Shown: piece by piece, positions 1 to 7,383 of the stretch
How positions within the stretch are numbered: position 1 is the first letter of the stretch
How the letters are laid out: every line of letters starts with the position of its first letter
NCBI GenBank assembly: GCA_036500225.1
Contig: DASYCJ010000070.1
Span: forward strand, 1-16,663
DNA: 16,663 nt
Source: DASUBN01 sp036500225
GTDB lineage: Bacteria > Pseudomonadota > Gammaproteobacteria > Natronospirales > REEB76
Direction: 5' to 3'
The notes under the pieces: generated by a model
What the model saw: the letters and a program-made list of their open reading frames with translations, nothing else
Told to the model about the DNA's origin: nothing
The model's database searches: none
Position numbers and translations under genes: made by a program

Positions 1-1
1 C

Positions 2-727
2 ATGTTCTACACCGGGTACTCCTACAGCATGTTCAACGGCCCGGATGGGTATTTCCTGCCCCTGCACACCGCGCAGGAACTGAAGTTCGGAGTCGACGGC
101 GATACCGATTGCTGGGGCAACGCGAACATCGATTCCATGTACAGCGACCCCCGTTGCACCTGGTTGCAGCTCTGGGTCGAGCTCGACACGCCGGCGCAGG
201 TGGCCGCCTACGCCGGATTCCTCCATGACTATTCCGCGGAACAGTTGAAGGCCGGGCGCTTCCAGCGCCCGCCGGAGCGTGCCCGCCTGGATGGCCTGAT
301 GCCCTGGCTGCGCGCCAAACGCCTGGTGCCGGACGATGTGCAGCTACAGCTCTGGCTAGCGCTCGGGTTCCTGGCCGTATGCCTCACCAACATCGTGTGC
401 CTGCTGCTGGCCAAATTCCTGCGCCGGCGCAACGAGATCAGCGTGCGGCGTGCGCTCGGGGCGAGCCGGCGCGACATCTTCCTGCAGTTCAGCGTGGAGG
501 CCGCCCTGGTCGGTGTGGCGGGCGGCCTGCTCGGCCTCATGCTCGCGCAAGTCGGCCTGTGGGCCGTACGTCAGCGCCCGGATGCCTATGCGCACCTGGC
601 GCACATGGATGTACCGCTGTTGTTGTGGACCCTGCTGCTCGCGGTGGGCGCAAGCCTCCTGGCCGGCATCGTGCCGGCCTGGCGCGCCAGCGGCGAGCCG
701 CCGGCGGCCCTGCTCAAGTCCGAGTGA
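2..727 (+). CDS. MacB/FtsX-type ABC transporter permease, 5'-truncated by window edge
   Basis: Inner-membrane permease subunit of a MacB-like ABC transporter, the kind that drives periplasmic or outer-membrane export instead of carrying a substrate across the inner membrane. Only the C-terminal 241 residues are visible and the frame is open at the left edge, so the first ATG is probably internal; the N-terminal membrane helix of the family is missing. Visible residues 1-110 are the end of the periplasmic domain, with two cysteines (37 and 52) that could form a disulfide. Three membrane segments follow (about 116-138, 163-187, 204-226). Between the first two is the basic family signature RRRNEISVRRALGASRRD, which couples to the ATPase. 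The stop lies 5 bases before the next permease, so the two are co-transcribed and probably form a heterodimer. Substrate unknown. Confidence 0.88.
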   Translation: MFYTGYSYSMFNGPDGYFLPLHTAQELKFGVDGDTDCWGNANIDSMYSDPRCTWLQLWVELDTPAQVAAYAGFLHDYSAEQLKAGRFQRPPERARLDGLMPWLRAKRLVPDDVQLQLWLALGFLAVCLTNIVCLLLAKFLRRRNEISVRRALGASRRDIFLQFSVEAALVGVAGGLLGLMLAQVGLWAVRQRPDAYAHLAHMDVPLLLWTLLLAVGASLLAGIVPAWRASGEPPAALLKSE

Positions 728-732
728 CCCCC

Positions 733-1968
733 ATGCACCCCATCCTCTCCAGCCTGCGCCACCACAAGCTCACCAGCATGTTGCTGGTGCTGCAGGTGAC
801 GCTCACCTGCGCCATCGTCTGTAACGTGGCTTCGTTGATAGCTACGCGCATCGAGAACGTCTCGGTGGTGACAGGCGTGACCGAGGCCGGCCTCTCCACC
901 CTCTCGGTCAACGACGTCGCCCCGGGGGCCGATCCCTTGGCCCGCCATACCGAGGATCTGGCCCTGTTGCGCGCTATCCCCGGTGTGCAGGCCGTCGCCG
1001 CACTACGCAGCTCGCTGCCACTCAACCAGAACGGCTGGAACACGTCCGCCTGTGTCAACAAGGCGGATCAGGATCGCTCCAGCCAGTTCCACAGCGAGGA
1101 GGTACCGGGCTGCAGCAGTGCCAGCATCTACCACGGCGGACCCGGTGAACTGGCGACGCTGGGGCTGAAACTGGTGGAGGGGCGCGACTTCCAACCCTCG
1201 GAATACGTGCGGCCCGGGCCGTACGACACCAACCCGGTACCCGCCATCATCATCAGTCGCAGCCTCGCGGAGCGCATCTTCCCGGGCCAGGACGCGCTCG
1301 GCAAAGACCTCTACGTGAACAAGCAGCTCATCCCCGTGGTCGGGATCGTGGAGACGCTGGTGCGCCCGTCCCTGAACGGGACCGACACCGACGGCAACAG
1401 CATGCTCTATCCGGTCATCGCTGACGGAGCCAGGGTGTTGTATATCCTGCGCAGCGATCCCAAGGATCAGGCCCAGGTGCTGCGCGATGCGCAAGCCACG
1501 CTGCTGAAGGCCCAGCCGCAGCGCATCATCAACGACGCCCGCAGCTATGCTGAACTCCGTCATGCGTTCTTCCAGAGCGACTACACCATGATCGGCCTGT
1601 TGCTGGCTTCAGCGCTGGGACTGCTCACAGTCACCATCATCGGCATCGCCGGGCTCGCCGGCTTCTGGGTGCAGCAACGCACCCGCCAGATCGGTATCCG
1701 CCGCGCCGTCGGTGCCACGCGCCGGGACGTGCTGCGGCACTTCCAGCTGGAGAACTTCATGATCGTCGGCACCGGTGTGGTGCTGGGACTGGCGCTGGCA
1801 GAGCTATTCAACATGCTGTTGGTACGCAGCTACGGCGTGGCACCGCTGCCGCTCACCTACCTGCCCGTGACGGCGCTGCTGTTGCTGGGGCTGGGTCAGC
1901 TCGCGGTGCTCAATCCGGCTCTCCACGCCAGCCGCATCGCGCCGGCTTCAGCCGCGCGCAATCTCTGA
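733..1968 (+). CDS. MacB/FtsX-type ABC transporter permease (second subunit)
   Basis: Complete 411-residue permease, paralogous in plan to the gene before it. I chose ATG 733, 5 bases after the upstream stop, because the MacB-type N-terminus (short cytoplasmic leader, then a membrane helix at about 16-38) begins here; the open frame extends further upstream only as overlap with the first permease. Residues 40-280 form a periplasmic MacB_PCD-like domain containing a cysteine pair in the segment around residues 111-132. Membrane segments follow at about 286-311, 341-362 and 375-398. The signature RQIGIRRAVGATRRD lies between the first two of these. No ATPase motifs are present. Two adjacent permease genes followed by a sigma-54 regulator and a kinase is an arrangement I know from Xanthomonadaceae-type gammaproteobacteria, where ATPase and adaptor genes precede the permeases. 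The exported compound cannot be read from the sequence. Confidence 0.9.
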   Translation: MHPILSSLRHHKLTSMLLVLQVTLTCAIVCNVASLIATRIENVSVVTGVTEAGLSTLSVNDVAPGADPLARHTEDLALLRAIPGVQAVAALRSSLPLNQNGWNTSACVNKADQDRSSQFHSEEVPGCSSASIYHGGPGELATLGLKLVEGRDFQPSEYVRPGPYDTNPVPAIIISRSLAERIFPGQDALGKDLYVNKQLIPVVGIVETLVRPSLNGTDTDGNSMLYPVIADGARVLYILRSDPKDQAQVLRDAQATLLKAQPQRIINDARSYAELRHAFFQSDYTMIGLLLASALGLLTVTIIGIAGLAGFWVQQRTRQIGIRRAVGATRRDVLRHFQLENFMIVGTGVVLGLALAELFNMLLVRSYGVAPLPLTYLPVTALLLLGLGQLAVLNPALHASRIAPASAARNL

Positions 1969-2017
1969 TTCAGCGTAGTACTGCCAAGGAAGTTAGACTA
2001 GAGATGCCTGCGTCCTA

Positions 2018-3367
2018 ATGAGGTGTGATTTGGGGAAGATCCTGGTCATCGACGACAACCACGCCATCGGCGAGGCTCTGGGCATCTTGTTCGGCCTGCA
2101 CGGCATCGATACCCTCACCGCTCTGTCGCCGGAGGGTGGCCTTGCGCTCCTGGGCAGCGAATCCGTGGACCTCGTGATCCAGGACATGAACTTCACCGGC
2201 GACACCACCTCAGGTCGCGAGGGCGTGCAGCTCTTCGGCGAGATCCGTCGCCGCCATCCGGACCTACCCATCATCCTGCTCACGGGCTGGACCCACCTGG
2301 AAGACGCGGTGGAACTCGTCAAAGCCGGGGCTGCCGACTACCTGGCGAAACCCTGGGATGACGCCAAGCTCGTGGTCACGGTTAAGAACCTGCTGGCCCT
2401 AGGCGCTCTGCAACGCCAGACGCGACGCGAGGCAGAAGAGCGGCGCGCGGCGCGGGAGCGGCTGAGCCAGCGTTTCGATCTCTGCGGCATCGTCTACGAG
2501 AGCCCAGCCATGCAGCAGCTGGTGGGCATCGCGACGCAGGTGGCGCACTCCGACGTGCCGGTGGTGATCACCGGACCCAACGGTGCCGGCAAGGAGAAGA
2601 TCGCCGACATCATCCATGCCAACTCCGCCTGCAAGGCCGGACCCTGCATCAAGGTCAACATGGGCGCACTGCCCGCGGAGCTGATCGAGAGCGAACTGTT
2701 CGGCGCCGAAGCCGGCGCCTACACCGGCGCGCAGAAGGGCCGCGCCGGCCGCTTCGAAGCCGCCGACGGCGGCACCCTGTTCCTGGATGAGATCGCGAAC
2801 CTGCCCCTGGCCGGCCAGGTGAAGCTCTTGCGCGTACTGCAGACCGGCGAGTTCGAGCGCTTGGGTTCGAACCAGACCCGGCGCGTGAAGGTGCGCATCA
2901 TCACCGCCACCAACTCGGACCTGCGGGCCGCCATCGCCGCCGGCCGCTTCCGCGAAGACCTGTTCTACCGCTTGAACGTCATCGAGCTGCATGTGCCGGC
3001 GCTGGCGGAGCGACGCGAAGACGTGCTGCCCCTGGCCCGCGCCTTCCTGGGTGCAGGCCACAACCTCAGCCCCGAAGCGGAACGGGCGCTGCTGGACCAC
3101 CCCTGGTCCGGCAACGTGCGCGAACTGCAGAATTGCATGCGCCGCGCCGCGCTACTGGCCGGGAGCAAGACCGTGGATGCAGCAGCCCTGGGGCTGCCGG
3201 TCACGCGCCCGGCCGCGGCGGCTCCAAATGCGGAGCCGAGTCGTGCCGACATCGAGGCAGTGCTCATCCGCCACGGCGGAGTGATCGCCGCCGCCGCCCA
3301 GGAACTGGGGCTCTCCCGCCAGGCGCTGTATCGCCGCATGGAGAAGTTCGGCATTCCGAAGAGTTAG
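2018..3367 (+). CDS. Sigma-54-dependent response regulator (NtrC family)
   Basis: Two-component activator that opens sigma-54 promoters. Receiver domain 7-122 has the acidic pair D12-D13, phospho-acceptor D56 and K111. A short insertion containing TTSG follows D56, a trait I associate with the subfamily paired with ABC permeases. The AAA+ domain runs from about 155 to 370: Walker A GPNGAGKE (186-193), sigma-54 contact loop GAYTGA (233-238; consensus GAFTGA) and Walker B GGTLFLDE (251-258). A Fis-type helix-turn-helix occupies the last 45 residues. Start choice is uncertain. ATG 2018 has no good ribosome site, whereas in-frame TTG 2030 has GAGGTG four bases upstream and would give an N-terminus closer to the family. 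It lies 9 bases before the kinase gene and 49 bases after the permease, so it probably regulates the transporter operon; that target is inferred. Confidence 0.93.
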   Translation: MRCDLGKILVIDDNHAIGEALGILFGLHGIDTLTALSPEGGLALLGSESVDLVIQDMNFTGDTTSGREGVQLFGEIRRRHPDLPIILLTGWTHLEDAVELVKAGAADYLAKPWDDAKLVVTVKNLLALGALQRQTRREAEERRAARERLSQRFDLCGIVYESPAMQQLVGIATQVAHSDVPVVITGPNGAGKEKIADIIHANSACKAGPCIKVNMGALPAELIESELFGAEAGAYTGAQKGRAGRFEAADGGTLFLDEIANLPLAGQVKLLRVLQTGEFERLGSNQTRRVKVRIITATNSDLRAAIAAGRFREDLFYRLNVIELHVPALAERREDVLPLARAFLGAGHNLSPEAERALLDHPWSGNVRELQNCMRRAALLAGSKTVDAAALGLPVTRPAAAAPNAEPSRADIEAVLIRHGGVIAAAAQELGLSRQALYRRMEKFGIPKS

Positions 3368-3376
3368 ACTGCTCCC

Positions 3377-4687
3377 ATGCCTCTGCGTCGCTCATTGGAA
3401 GGCCGGTTCCTGCTGCTGGCCGCCGCCCTCAGCGTGGCGGCGGTGCTGCTCACTATCCTGCTCGCCCGGCTCATGGGCTCGTTGCCTGATGCGCTCTTCA
3501 TATCCCTCGCGATCTGCGTGCCCATGACGGTTTATTCGGTGCGTCGCTTCATGGCGCCCATCAACCGGCTGATCACGGCACTGGGCGACGGAGTGGCGAG
3601 TTTCCAGGATGGCGACTTCAGCGTGAGCCTGAACCCCAAGCGGGACGATGAGCTGGGCGCGCTGGTGCGCCTGTATAACGCCGCGGGTGATGTGCTGCGT
3701 CGCGAACGCCAATCCCTCTACCAGCGCGAACTCATGCTGGATACGGTGATCCAGAGCACCCCCTGGGCGCTGGTGCTCAGCAACGCCAACGACCGGGTGG
3801 TGTATTCCAACGTGGCAGCCCGCCAACTCTTCCATCAGGGCCGGCGCTTCGAAGGCAACGCCTTCAGTGACGTATTGCAGGAAGCCCCGGAGACCCTGCG
3901 TCAGGCGGTGTTAAGCGGACGCGACGGCATGTTCAGCATGCAGCGCGAGGGGGAGGATGAGATCTATTACCTGTCCCGCGAGCGCTTCACCCTGAACGCC
4001 CAACGCCACGACCTGTATCTCTTCAAGCAGCTGACCCGCGAACTCAATCGCCAGGAAGTGGCCATCTGGAAGAAAGTGATCCGAGTCCTGAGCCATGAAC
4101 TCAACAACTCCCTGGCGCCCATCACCTCCCTCGCTCACTCCGGACGCGTCCTGGCGGGGCAAGCCGACACCGGCAAGTTGCAGGGCGTGTTGGCCACCAT
4201 CGAGGAGCGGGCCCAACACCTGAAGAGTTTCATCGATGGCTACGGGCGCTTCGCCAAATTACCGGCACCGCGCATCGAGAGCGTGGACTGGTCCGCGTTC
4301 GTGGCTTCCCTGAGCGGCATGGCACCCTTCCGCCTGGAGGGCGCTCTGCCGACGGAACCGGGACGCTTCGACGCCGCCCAGCTGCAACAAGTGCTGATCA
4401 ACCTGCTGAAGAATGCCCACGAATCGGGATCCGCCAAGGAGGCCGTGACCTTAAGCGTGCGCCAGAACTCCCAGGAATTGCGCCTGGACGTGGCGGACGC
4501 GGGGCCGGGCATGAGCCCCACCGTGCTGGAGCAGGCGCTCCTGCCCTTCTATTCCACCAAGCAATCCGGCACGGGCCTAGGCCTGCCGCTGTGCCGTGAG
4601 ATCGTAGAAGCACATGGCGGGAGGATCAGCCTGGCGAATCGCGCCGAGGGCGGTCTCACCGTCAGCGTGTGGCTGCCACAGGCCTGA
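3377..4687 (+). CDS. NtrY-like sensor histidine kinase
   Basis: Membrane histidine kinase, 436 residues, the likely phosphodonor of the sigma-54 regulator 9 bases upstream. Two membrane helices (about 11-32 and 37-55) are separated by only a few residues, so there is almost no periplasmic sensor. A HAMP-like linker (56-110) and a PAS-like domain (about 115-210) follow. The phospho-accepting histidine is H240 in LSHELNNSLAPI. The ATPase domain has the N box (LINLLKNAHES), G1 box (DAGPGM), F box (PFYSTK) and G2 box (GTGLGLPL), so all catalytic boxes are intact. With so small an extracellular loop the signal is probably sensed in the membrane, through the transporter, or by the PAS domain. This resembles kinases such as BceS that read transporter activity, although that comparison is inference. 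The TGA stop abuts the stop of the convergent next gene. Confidence 0.93.
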   Translation: MPLRRSLEGRFLLLAAALSVAAVLLTILLARLMGSLPDALFISLAICVPMTVYSVRRFMAPINRLITALGDGVASFQDGDFSVSLNPKRDDELGALVRLYNAAGDVLRRERQSLYQRELMLDTVIQSTPWALVLSNANDRVVYSNVAARQLFHQGRRFEGNAFSDVLQEAPETLRQAVLSGRDGMFSMQREGEDEIYYLSRERFTLNAQRHDLYLFKQLTRELNRQEVAIWKKVIRVLSHELNNSLAPITSLAHSGRVLAGQADTGKLQGVLATIEERAQHLKSFIDGYGRFAKLPAPRIESVDWSAFVASLSGMAPFRLEGALPTEPGRFDAAQLQQVLINLLKNAHESGSAKEAVTLSVRQNSQELRLDVADAGPGMSPTVLEQALLPFYSTKQSGTGLGLPLCREIVEAHGGRISLANRAEGGLTVSVWLPQA

Positions 4688-5572
4688 TCAGCTCAGTTCT
4701 GCGTTAAGCCTATCCATCAATCTCTGTGCCTGTGCCAGATATCCCTCGCCGAACAGGTTAAGGTGGTTCAGCACGTGGTAGAGCTGATAGAGGTCGCGGC
4801 GCAGCGTGTAACCGGGATCCAATGGGGCATGATGCCTGTAGGCAGCGTAGAACTCCGGCGGGAATCCGCCGAACAACTCGCTCATGGCGATGTCCGTCTC
4901 CCGATCGCCGCAATACACCGCCGGGTCGAACACCACAGGACCCTCTTCCACCAGTGCACCCCAGTTGCCACTCCATAGGTCGCCGTGCAGCAACGACGGC
5001 TGGGGCGTGTAACCGGCGAAGAGCTTGTGCATGCCCGCCATGAGTTCCGCGCCCGCTTCCTGGAATGCACCGCGGTGACCATCCTCGCCGGCGAGCCTGA
5101 GTTGAAAGCCCAAGCGTTGCTCGCGGAAGAAGGCGATCCAATCCTCGCCCTCGCGATTGAATTGGGGCGTGGCACCGATGAAGTTGCTGCGCGGCCAACC
5201 GAACCGGGGCCGGCGCACGAGATGCAGACGAGCAAGGGCTTCGCCGAGGCGCGCCGCCGCGCCGGCTGGGTTGTCGACCAGAGGCAGCCACTCCATCAGA
5301 AGGTAGCCCTCCCGCTCTACGGTGCCGGAGTCGTGCACCACCGGCACGCGTACCTCCCTGGCAGCCGCCAGCGCCTTGAGCCCGTCCGCCTCCGCCGCCA
5401 GGATCTGGGCGTCGCCGCATTTCAGGAACAGGTTCTCGCCGCCGGCCGTGGCGCACCAGCGATCGCCGCCTACGCCGCTGCCGAGCCCACGCCAGAGAGG
5501 CGCCCCGAGGCCGCGTGAATCGAACCAGGCTTCGGCCCGGGAAGCCACTGCAGATGAAGGCCCGCTTCCCAA
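4688..5572 (-). CDS. Fructosamine-3-kinase family protein (YniA-like)
   Basis: Cytoplasmic small-molecule kinase of the fructosamine kinase/APH fold, 294 residues, close to the usual family length. Members phosphorylate sugar-derived ketoamines on lysines or small amines, which destabilises the adduct and repairs glycated protein. Visible features are a probable ATP-binding lysine at 51 (LFLKCG) with E61 as partner, catalytic HGDLWSGN (196-203), and metal-binding FDPAVYCGDRETDIAM (215-230). The start is TTG: its upstream GGAG sits 8 bases away, the best ribosome site available; a GTG eight codons further in is an alternative. It reads against the kinase gene, and the two stop codons touch (4687/4688) with no terminator between them. 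It is divergent from the secreted protein gene at 5635. The family call is firm; the exact substrate is not known. Confidence 0.92.
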   Translation of the reverse strand: MGSGPSSAVASRAEAWFDSRGLGAPLWRGLGSGVGGDRWCATAGGENLFLKCGDAQILAAEADGLKALAAAREVRVPVVHDSGTVEREGYLLMEWLPLVDNPAGAAARLGEALARLHLVRRPRFGWPRSNFIGATPQFNREGEDWIAFFREQRLGFQLRLAGEDGHRGAFQEAGAELMAGMHKLFAGYTPQPSLLHGDLWSGNWGALVEEGPVVFDPAVYCGDRETDIAMSELFGGFPPEFYAAYRHHAPLDPGYTLRRDLYQLYHVLNHLNLFGEGYLAQAQRLMDRLNAELS

Positions 5573-5634
5573 GTCTTGGTCTCCGGTTTAGTGTTAAGCC
5601 TTAAGGACCCCACCTTAGCTCAGGAGCGATGCAT

Positions 5635-6507
5635 ATGTTGAAGAAGACCGCAGCCTTAAGCCTGGGGCTGGCCCTCGGCACCGCCGCCCTGCCCGCCCTA
5701 GCCGATACCCACATCACCTTCGTGGATGAGAAGGGCACCGTCTCCACCCAGATGTTCGTCAAGAACGGCAAGGTGCGCGTGGAAGGTGAAGGCGGCAACA
5801 ACATCTCCCTCTACGACAGCGCCAGCAATACCGCCACGGTGCTCCTGCCGGGCCAGAAGAAATACCTGCGCCTCGACAACCAGAGCGCGGCCCAGATGGG
5901 CGCTACCGCAGGTGCGGCGCAGGAGAAGATCCAAAGCGCCAATGCCCAGGCGGCCATGGCCCAGCATCAGACGGAGATGGATCAAGCTAACCAGCAGATG
6001 GAGACCGCTACGGCGAACCTCACGCCTGAGCAGAAAGCCATGTTGCAGCAGATGAACCAGTCGCACCTGCCCCAGTACAACCAGGCCGACGGCGGCATGC
6101 AGGTGACCCTCAAGGACCTCGGCACCAGCGAGACCGTGGACGGCCACGGCTGCAAGGACGTGCAGGTGGTGGTGAACAACCAGCCCCGCGCCACCAGCTG
6201 CGTGGTGGACTCGCCGGCATCCCTAGGCATACCCGCCGCTGACCTGAAGACCCTTCAGGCCATGCGCACCGGCATGCAGAAGCTGATGTCGCGCATGGGC
6301 CCCATGGGCCAGGGCATGGCCGCCACCTTGACCAGCGGCTTCGCCATCAAGACCACCCGCCAGCAGTATCGCAACCTGAACCTGGAGACCGAGACCGACA
6401 CCCTGAAGTCTGTCAGCACCGGCTCCGTGGATGCGGGCCTGTTCAACATCCCGGCGGGCTACACCCAGACCACCATGCAGGAGATGATGCAGAGCGGCCA
6501 TCAATAG
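5635..6507 (+). CDS. Secreted DUF4412-like protein with Met/Gln-rich middle
   Basis: Exported protein, 290 residues from ATG 5635. An ATG two codons earlier (5629) lies only 2 bases from the CAGGAG ribosome site, whereas 5635 lies 8 bases away, so I chose the second. Signal peptide: MLKK, a hydrophobic core, and cleavage after ALA (21-23). Residues 24-85 form a beta-rich segment resembling DUF4412. Residues 95-145 are Gln/Met-rich and helical and include LTPEQ, reminiscent of the LTxxQ motif of Spy/CpxP-type periplasmic proteins. A cysteine pair (173, 189) suggests a disulfide. A Met-rich stretch (about 210-228, MGPMGQGM) and the Met-rich C-terminus could bind copper or simply be amphipathic. 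Function unknown. It is monocistronic: a strong terminator follows and the gene upstream is divergent. Confidence 0.85.
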   Translation: MLKKTAALSLGLALGTAALPALADTHITFVDEKGTVSTQMFVKNGKVRVEGEGGNNISLYDSASNTATVLLPGQKKYLRLDNQSAAQMGATAGAAQEKIQSANAQAAMAQHQTEMDQANQQMETATANLTPEQKAMLQQMNQSHLPQYNQADGGMQVTLKDLGTSETVDGHGCKDVQVVVNNQPRATSCVVDSPASLGIPAADLKTLQAMRTGMQKLMSRMGPMGQGMAATLTSGFAIKTTRQQYRNLNLETETDTLKSVSTGSVDAGLFNIPAGYTQTTMQEMMQSGHQ

Positions 6508-6530
6508 ACGCTGCACTTAGCACGCAAACT

Positions 6531-6562
6531 AAAGACCCCGCCGAGAGGCGGGGTCTTTTATT
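6531..6562 (+). terminator. Rho-independent terminator after the DUF4412-like gene
   Basis: A 12-bp perfect stem (AAAGACCCCGCC pairing with GGCGGGGTCTTT) around a GAGA tetraloop, followed by TTATTC. The stem begins 23 bases after the stop of the secreted protein gene. The A-run at the 5' foot means it could also work for the convergent HNH gene on the minus strand. Confidence 0.93.
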
Positions 6563-6609
6563 CATGACCTGCGATGGAGCGGGCTCGAGACGACCTACGT
6601 CAGCCGATT

Positions 6610-7218
6610 TCAGGCAGGCAGAAGAAGTTGTTTTACTCGTCTATGCAACGGGCTGGTGCGCGGGAAGTGCGCCAGCAGGAACTCCATCTGGTCCGCCAGG
6701 ATGCGGCGACCCTTCAGGAAGATGTACTCGGCGTGGTTGGGCGTGAACGGGATGGCCAAGAGTTGCATGCGCGCCTCTTCCGGCGTGCGCCCCGCCTTAT
6801 GGTTGTTGCAGCGCTTGCAGGCGGCCACTACATTCGTCCACATGTCGCGGCCGCCGCGGCTCAGGGGCGTGACGTGCTCGCGGGACAGGTCGCTGGTGGG
6901 GAAACGCTTGCCGCAGTACATGCAGACATGGGCGTCTCGCTTGAAGAGAGTGTGGTTATTGAGTGGCGGCACGTAGTGCTTGCGCGCTTTCGCCGAGGCG
7001 ATGTTGTTGCCATAGGTAGCGATGATGGAGTTCACTTCGATGACGCTTCGCCGGCCACTCTTGGCGCAGATACCGCCGTGCAGGCGATACAACAGGCTGC
7101 CGTAGCTGTAGGCCACCTGATCCAGGTGATACAGCTTCACCGCGTCCTGATAGTCGATCCACTCCAGCGGCATTCCGGCCGCATCGGTGCGGAGCACTTC
7201 TTGGGAAAGGTCGTACAC
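6610..7218 (-). CDS. HNH endonuclease family protein
   Basis: A 202-residue protein with a zinc-stabilised HNH nuclease core. CxxC at 99-102 (CMYC), the active-site pair EHVTPLSRGG from 114, N129, and a second CxxC at 134-137 continuing into CNNHK (137-141) match the HNH pattern with all core residues present. The flanking regions, including PFTPNHAEY and the C-terminal half, match from memory a well-conserved chromosomal family in gammaproteobacteria that is not part of a restriction system or intron. The start is GTG 7218, with GAGGA six bases upstream. No methylase, toxin or phage gene lies nearby, so it looks like a resident orphan gene. Its biological role is not established. A weak sigma-54-like promoter lies upstream (7277-7293). 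Confidence 0.9.
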   Translation of the reverse strand: MYDLSQEVLRTDAAGMPLEWIDYQDAVKLYHLDQVAYSYGSLLYRLHGGICAKSGRRSVIEVNSIIATYGNNIASAKARKHYVPPLNNHTLFKRDAHVCMYCGKRFPTSDLSREHVTPLSRGGRDMWTNVVAACKRCNNHKAGRTPEEARMQLLAIPFTPNHAEYIFLKGRRILADQMEFLLAHFPRTSPLHRRVKQLLLPA

Positions 7219-7337
7219 CCTATATCCTCAAGACCCTGAAAGACCTGGACAAAATATTGCAGTAATAGGCTTAAAAAGCAACGACACGCCCAAGACAATC
7301 AGCCCGAAACCACCTTCGGGACCGGTGCCAGAGGGCC

Positions 7338-7343
7338 TATAAG
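7338..7343 (+). promoter_or_regulatory. Candidate -10 element for the pnt operon
   Basis: TATAAG lies 40 bases before the pntAA start in the 165-base divergent spacer between the HNH gene and pntAA. At 17-base spacing the -35 position reads TTCGGG, a poor match, so this is a weak prediction. A small hairpin (CCCGAA...TTCGGG, 7303-7320) overlaps that -35 position. The spacer otherwise holds nothing I can name with confidence. Confidence 0.3.
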
Positions 7344-7383
7344 CAGGCTAAACTGCTCTCGGCCCCAAAAGACGGGAAAACCC

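Noticed and set aside
379..732. N-terminal extension of the second permease frame back to ATG 379
   Set aside because: It overlaps the first permease in another frame, is Arg/Ala/Pro-rich as shadow frames are in GC-rich DNA, and the family N-terminus begins at ATG 733.
4985..5518. 177-codon plus-strand open frame antisense to the fructosamine kinase
   Set aside because: Shadow of a recognised gene; composition follows from the codon bias of the true strand.
6574..7239. 221-codon plus-strand open frame across the HNH gene
   Set aside because: It lies wholly antisense to a gene with intact HNH motifs, has no ribosome site, and encodes no recognisable motif.
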